Source: Thiomonas sp. (GTDB lineage: Bacteria > Pseudomonadota > Gammaproteobacteria > Burkholderiales > Burkholderiaceae_C). Taken from it: a stretch of 9,886 nt of DNA. The first letter of the stretch is position 1, and the number at the start of each line of letters is the position of its first letter. Under the pieces are notes generated by a model that did not search any database, was not told the DNA's origin, and was given only the letters and a program-made list of their open reading frames with translations. The stretch spans positions 1 to 9,886 of the forward strand of contig JAQTVS010000080.1 of NCBI GenBank assembly GCA_028706735.1. The letters are read 5' to 3'. Made by a program: the position numbers and the translations under genes. Below, one piece after another: positions 7,859 through 9,886 of the stretch.

Positions 7859-7860
7859 TT
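7843..7860 (+). other. Inferred left attachment site (attL) at ssrA 3' end
   Basis: A P4-type integrase gene begins 172 bases beyond the tmRNA CCA end, facing away from it, which is the standard layout of an island integrated into the 3' end of a tRNA or tmRNA gene. The element restored the complete T-arm and acceptor strand. The exact core cannot be set without the right-hand copy, and I see no second copy of GGCTCCACCA within the window, so attR must lie beyond 9886. Confidence 0.55.
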
Positions 7861-7868
7861 AACACGTT

Positions 7869-7885
7869 TTCTACAGTTCGTAGAA
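7869..7885 (+). repeat. Inverted repeat just right of attL
   Basis: TTCTAC (7869-7874), spacer AGTTC, GTAGAA (7880-7885), a perfect six-base-pair palindrome starting ten bases after the tmRNA end. It could be an RNA hairpin downstream of tmRNA or an integrase-related site. Short, so it may be chance. Confidence 0.35.
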
Positions 7886-7893
7886 GTTCAGAA

Positions 7894-7927
7894 GCCCTAG
7901 ATAAATCAACGATCTAGGGCTTTTTTT
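7894..7927 (+). terminator. Rho-independent terminator after ssrA
   Basis: GCCCTAGAT (7894-7902) and ATCTAGGGC (7912-7920) form a perfect nine-base-pair stem with a nine-base loop, followed directly by seven T. It ends ssrA transcription 36 bases past the CCA. Because it lies to the right of the presumed attachment core, it is probably supplied by the mobile element, replacing the host's own terminator; this is inference. Confidence 0.9.
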
Positions 7928-7953
7928 CGTCTGTAGCAGTGCGCTGGAGTTCG

Positions 7954-7983
7954 TTGACAGCCGGTATTTCCTGCCGGTATCTT
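7954..7983 (+). promoter_or_regulatory. Candidate integrase promoter
   Basis: TTGACA (7954-7959) is a perfect -35 box. TATCTT (7978-7983) after 18 bases matches four of six -10 positions. The transcript would start near 7990, about 40 bases before the integrase ATG. Two CGGTAT repeats lie within the spacer and at the -10 box, so binding there by integrase or an excisionase could repress the promoter. Confidence 0.55.
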
Positions 7984-8150
7984 GGACGGTATCCCGTCTT
8001 TTTGACGGTATCGACCGAGGAAATACCGCCATGCCGCTGACAGATACCGCCGTTCGCCAAGCCAAGCCGACCGACAAGCCGCGCAAGCTGCCCGACGAAA
8101 AAGGGCTGTACCTGCTGGTGACGGTATCCGGCGGCAAACTTTGGCGGTAT
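7962..8150. repeat. CGGTAT repeat cluster (eight hexamers) around integrase start
   Basis: CGGTAT occurs at 7962-7967, 7975-7980, 7987-7992, 8006-8011, 8122-8127 and 8145-8150. Its complement ATACCG occurs at 8023-8028 and 8044-8049. Larger shared cores are GACGGTATC three times (7985-7993, 8004-8012, 8120-8128) and ATACCGCC three times (8023-8030, 8044-8051, complement at 8143-8150). CGGTATTTCCT (7962-7972) is repeated inverted as AGGAAATACCG (8018-8028), which covers the ribosome-binding site. Position between the attachment site and the integrase start suits arm-type integrase sites or an autoregulatory operator; the binder is not known. Confidence 0.7.
8018..8021 (+). promoter_or_regulatory. 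Integrase ribosome-binding site
   Basis: AGGA at 8018-8021, nine bases before the ATG at 8031, decides the start. It is embedded in the right arm of the 11-base inverted repeat described for the CGGTAT cluster. Confidence 0.65.
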
Positions 8151-9308
8151 GACTACCGCTTTGCGGGCAAGCGCAAGACGCTGGCGCTTGGCGCGTATCC
8201 CGATGTGACACTATCCGAAGCCCGCAAGCGCCATGCAGATGCGCGTGCAATGCTTGCCGCTGATCCGCCCATTGACCCGACAGAAGTCAAGCAAGCCCGC
8301 AAGTCGCAGAACAAAGCCGAAAATGAGCGCACCAAACTGGTGAGCGAGGGCAAGCCCCTGCCCGGCACTTTTGAGGCTGTGGCGCGTGAGTGGATCGAGC
8401 GCATTCATGCCGACAAGGTGAGCGCAGGCCATGCTGAACGTACCCTGATCCGATTTGAGAAAGACGCTTTCCCCTGGATCGGTGCTCGACCGCTGAATGA
8501 AATCACAGCCCCTGAACTGCTGAGCGTCATTCGCCATGTTGAAGACCGTGGAGCGATTGAAACCGCCCACCGGCTGAAAGATGCAGCCGGGCAAGTCTTC
8601 CGCTATGGCGTAGCGAACGGGCTGTGCGAGCGCAACCCGGCTGCTGATCTACGCGACGCCCTCAAGCCCGTGCAGACACGGCACTTGGCCGCCATCATTG
8701 AACCGCTGGCGCTGGGCAAGCTGCTGCGCGACATGGAAGGCTATGCAGGCCAGCCTGTCACCCGTATAGCGCTCAAGCTATCCGCCCTGCTGCTGCTGCG
8801 CCCTGGTGAGCTTCGGCATATGGAATGGGGCTGGATCGACGAGGACACGGCAACCCTCACCATCCCGGCAGAGGCCATGAAGCGCAACAAAGAGGACAAG
8901 GTGAACGGGCCGCCGCATATCGTGCCCCTGGCGACTCAGTCGCTGGCGCTGCTGCGCGAGCTTCGCAGATACACGGACACCTCACGATACGTCTTCCCGG
9001 CGCTGACCTCCAGTCTTCGCCCTATGTCAGAGAACACTGTGCGTTCTGCCCTGCGCCGCATGGGATATGCGAACGACGAAATGACCGCGCACGGCTTCCG
9101 CGCCACCGCGCGCACCTTGGCCGCTGAACGCCTGGGCATTGCGCCAGAAGTGATTGAGGCGCAATTAGCGCACGCCGTGCCTGACGCCCTAGGCCGCGCC
9201 TACAACCGCACGCAATTCATGGAACAGCGCCAGCAGTTGATGCAGCAGTGGGCCGACTACCTCGACAAACTCAAGACCGGCGCGGACATCATTCCGCTGC
9301 GCGCCTGA
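8031..9308 (+). CDS. P4-type site-specific tyrosine integrase
   Basis: This 425-residue tyrosine recombinase would catalyse integration and excision at the ssrA 3' end. The N-terminal arm-binding domain (DUF4102-like) spans about 1-90: the MPLTDTAVRQAKPTDKPRKLPDEKGLYLLV-type opening, LWRYDYRFAGKRKTLALGAYPDVTLSEAR, then a linker. The core-binding SAM-like domain runs about 112-210. The catalytic domain has R257 (LLLLRPGELRHMEW), a likely lysine K284 (EAMKRN), H354-x-x-R357 (TAHGFRATART), H381 (QLAHAV) and nucleophile Y391 (GRAYNRT). All are present, so the enzyme should be active. The length is usual for the family. The ATG at 8031 has a good ribosome-binding site and starts exactly at the family's N-terminal signature. 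It faces away from ssrA. Confidence 0.96.
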   Translation: MPLTDTAVRQAKPTDKPRKLPDEKGLYLLVTVSGGKLWRYDYRFAGKRKTLALGAYPDVTLSEARKRHADARAMLAADPPIDPTEVKQARKSQNKAENERTKLVSEGKPLPGTFEAVAREWIERIHADKVSAGHAERTLIRFEKDAFPWIGARPLNEITAPELLSVIRHVEDRGAIETAHRLKDAAGQVFRYGVANGLCERNPAADLRDALKPVQTRHLAAIIEPLALGKLLRDMEGYAGQPVTRIALKLSALLLLRPGELRHMEWGWIDEDTATLTIPAEAMKRNKEDKVNGPPHIVPLATQSLALLRELRRYTDTSRYVFPALTSSLRPMSENTVRSALRRMGYANDEMTAHGFRATARTLAAERLGIAPEVIEAQLAHAVPDALGRAYNRTQFMEQRQQLMQQWADYLDKLKTGADIIPLRA

Positions 9309-9394
9309 CCCGTTTCGACCGACGCCGGGAGTTGATGCGAGCATGGGCGGACTTCGCCACCGGCAAGAGCAACGTAATCAAGCTGGCTGCATGA
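9308..9394 (+). pseudogene. Fossil C-terminus of a second P4-type integrase
   Basis: Immediately after the integrase stop, in the +1-shifted frame, the sequence reads RRRELMRAWADFATG (9320-9364) and ends in a lysine/valine-rich tail VIKLAA before TGA at 9392-9394. This resembles the last residues of the intact integrase (QRQQLMQQWADYLDK, about 399-413) and the usual W-A-D tail of P4-type integrases. There is no start codon or upstream catalytic domain in this frame. It is best read as a remnant left when one integrase gene replaced or recombined with a related one. The alternative, chance resemblance, is unlikely given the shared LM-x-x-WAD pattern at the matching place. Confidence 0.65.
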
Positions 9395-9413
9395 CGGCTA
9401 CGGCATCATCTAC

Positions 9414-9439
9414 GCCAGCCGACCGACGATCCGGCTGGC
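9414..9439. repeat. Eight-base-pair GC-rich hairpin downstream of integrase
   Basis: GCCAGCCG (9414-9421), ten-base spacer, CGGCTGGC (9432-9439), perfect. No T-run follows on either strand, so it would be a weak terminator. It may instead slow or protect the 3' end of the integrase mRNA, or be a protein-binding palindrome. Confidence 0.5.
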
Positions 9440-9523
9440 TCGCTATATTGTGCGCAGTGCATCAACGAACGCCAGCGTGTTCTGTCTTATCCACAACGCA
9501 AAAGACGCGCTAGTATGTGCCGT

Positions 9524-9541
9524 GCTGTGGGAAATCACAGC
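9524..9541. repeat. Operator-like palindrome
   Basis: GCTGTG (9524-9529), six-base spacer GGAAAT, CACAGC (9536-9541), a perfect dyad with one-turn spacing as seen in binding sites for dimeric helix-turn-helix proteins. No binder is identified. Confidence 0.35.
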
Positions 9542-9550
9542 GCAAATAAC

Positions 9551-9583
9551 AAAGGCCCCGCAGGTACGAACTGCGAAGCCTTT
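9551..9583 (-). terminator. Long hairpin, possible leftward terminator
   Basis: AAAGGC (9551-9556) pairs with GCCTTT (9578-9583), and CGCAG (9559-9563) pairs with CTGCG (9571-9575), with a two-by-two CC/AA internal mismatch and a seven-base loop. On the minus strand the stem is followed by GTTATTTG, a broken T-run. On the plus strand no T-run follows. It could stop leftward transcripts before they meet the integrase, or be a folded element of the mobile DNA. Confidence 0.4.
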
Positions 9584-9633
9584 GCCCAGAACCGAAGCCC
9601 TGTCCTTGCCTTGAGAAGCAGCAAACTAAATCG

Positions 9634-9678
9634 CCGCCCCAGAACTTTACACCAAACGACTTGGGCGGGAATTTTTTT
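9634..9678 (+). terminator. Weak terminator-like stem with T-run before AlpA-like gene
   Basis: CCGCCC (9634-9639) can pair with GGGCGG (9663-9668) across a 23-base loop, followed by GA and seven T (9672-9678). A competing short stem CCAA/TTGG lies at 9652-9664. The loop is long, so termination would be inefficient; it could act as a leader attenuator for the gene at 9721. Confidence 0.3.
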
Positions 9679-9708
9679 GTGGGGGCTTCGGAAGTTTTCA
9701 ACCTTTTT

Positions 9709-9714
9709 GAAGGG
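9709..9714 (+). promoter_or_regulatory. Ribosome-binding site of the AlpA-like gene
   Basis: GAAGGG ends six bases before the ATG at 9721, supporting that start. It partly overlaps a small TTCAA/TTGAA stem (9697-9711). Confidence 0.5.
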
Positions 9715-9720
9715 CTTTCG

Positions 9721-9886
9721 ATGCAACACCAAACCGCACACACAGACCCCCGCGCCCTCCTGCGCAAGAGCCAGATTATCGGCGGCGCAGGACAGCAGCC
9801 CCTGCTGCCGATCAAGAACACCACGTTCTACGCGCTGATCCAAGCCGGAAAATTTCCAGCCCCTAAGAAGATCGGGCGTAGTTCCT
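9721..9886 (+). CDS. AlpA-family helix-turn-helix regulator, 3' end cut by window
   Basis: The first 55 codons are visible; the frame is still open at the window end. The segment PIKNTTFYALIQAGKFPAPKKIGRSS, starting about residue 30, matches the AlpA/MerR-like winged helix pattern S-x-S-T-x-Y-x-L-I-x-x-G-x-F-P-x-P-x-K-L-G-R. The loop GGAGQQPLLP before it is longer than usual, and the start (MQHQTAHTDPRALLRK) is a short hydrophilic extension. AlpA-type proteins in P4-like phages and islands act as excisionase or activate the integrase or early genes. Its place a few hundred bases beyond the integrase fits that role. Most relatives are about 70-100 residues, so 15-45 residues are probably missing. 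Confidence 0.8.
   Translation, partial: MQHQTAHTDPRALLRKSQIIGGAGQQPLLPIKNTTFYALIQAGKFPAPKKIGRSS

Larger units (their letters stand above)
9395..9720. other. Non-coding stretch between integrase remnant and AlpA-like gene
   Basis: I find no supportable gene here on either strand. The open frames that cross it have no recognisable motif and no good start. It holds several inverted repeats listed separately (9414-9439, 9524-9541, 9551-9583, 9634-9678), a perfect DnaA-box sequence TTATCCACA at 9487-9495 that stands alone, and a T-rich segment just before the AlpA-like start. It most likely contains the control region for rightward transcription of the element. Confidence 0.6.

Noticed and set aside
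8031..9308. Integrase as a damaged gene because of the extra residues between K284 and the HIVPL strand
   Set aside because: The insertion (RNKEDKVNGPP) keeps the frame, surrounds a flexible beta-hairpin and is seen in this subfamily as I know it; all catalytic residues are present.
9487..9495. Perfect DnaA box TTATCCACA as sign of a replication origin
   Set aside because: Single copy with no further boxes, no clear AT-rich unwinding region nearby and no replication gene in view; chance or minor role is more likely.
9515..9838. 107-codon plus-strand frame overlapping the AlpA-like start
   Set aside because: No motif, runs through hairpins and the T-rich leader, and conflicts with the better-supported AlpA-like frame at 9721.
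9510..9843. Minus-strand frames of about 100 codons
   Set aside because: No family pattern; they cover the non-coding control region and the AlpA-like coding strand.
7859..9886. CRISPR array or defence system in the island segment
   Set aside because: The repeats seen are short hexamer-based sites around a promoter, without regular spacers, and no nuclease, helicase or other effector gene is present in the window.

Overview
The window looks like a betaproteobacterial chromosome, most likely Burkholderiales. This is inferred from the high-GC coding style, a ubiG-gph pair next to a one-piece tmRNA gene, and a tmRNA tag of the AND...ALAA type. I cannot name the genus from sequence alone. All genes I accept lie on the plus strand.

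Bases 1-5291 are the distal part of a cell-surface or extracellular polysaccharide locus. In order it holds the C-terminal part of a polysaccharide deacetylase (cut by the window start), an O-antigen ligase/Wzy-like polytopic membrane protein, a GT4-fold glycosyltransferase, a complete second polysaccharide deacetylase, and a second GT4-fold glycosyltransferase. Genes overlap by 4 to 17 bases or are separated by 3, so this reads as one translationally coupled transcript. The glycosyltransferases would build the glycan on the cytoplasmic side, the membrane protein would polymerise or ligate it outside the inner membrane, and the deacetylases would trim acetyl groups. A YdcF/ElyC-like DUF218 membrane protein (about 5297-6055) follows with almost no gap.

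Bases 6075-7453 are housekeeping genes: ubiG (ubiquinone O-methyltransferase) and gph (phosphoglycolate phosphatase), overlapping by one base. They are followed by ssrA (tmRNA, 7499-7858), whose reading frame encodes the tag ANDSSYALAA.

From the 3' end of ssrA onward the window enters an integrated mobile element. It shows a strong intrinsic terminator (7894-7927), a 190-base zone with eight copies of the hexamer CGGTAT on either strand around the integrase promoter and start, and a full-length P4-type tyrosine integrase (8031-9308). After that come a fossil C-terminus of a second integrase, a roughly 330-base non-coding stretch with several hairpins, and the start of an AlpA-like regulator that runs off the window end. 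ssrA is a classic integration target, and its 3' end is the inferred left attachment site. The cargo and the right attachment site lie outside the window, so I can neither confirm nor exclude a new defence or metabolic system there. The least explained material in view is the CGGTAT repeat zone and the mosaic integrase tail.
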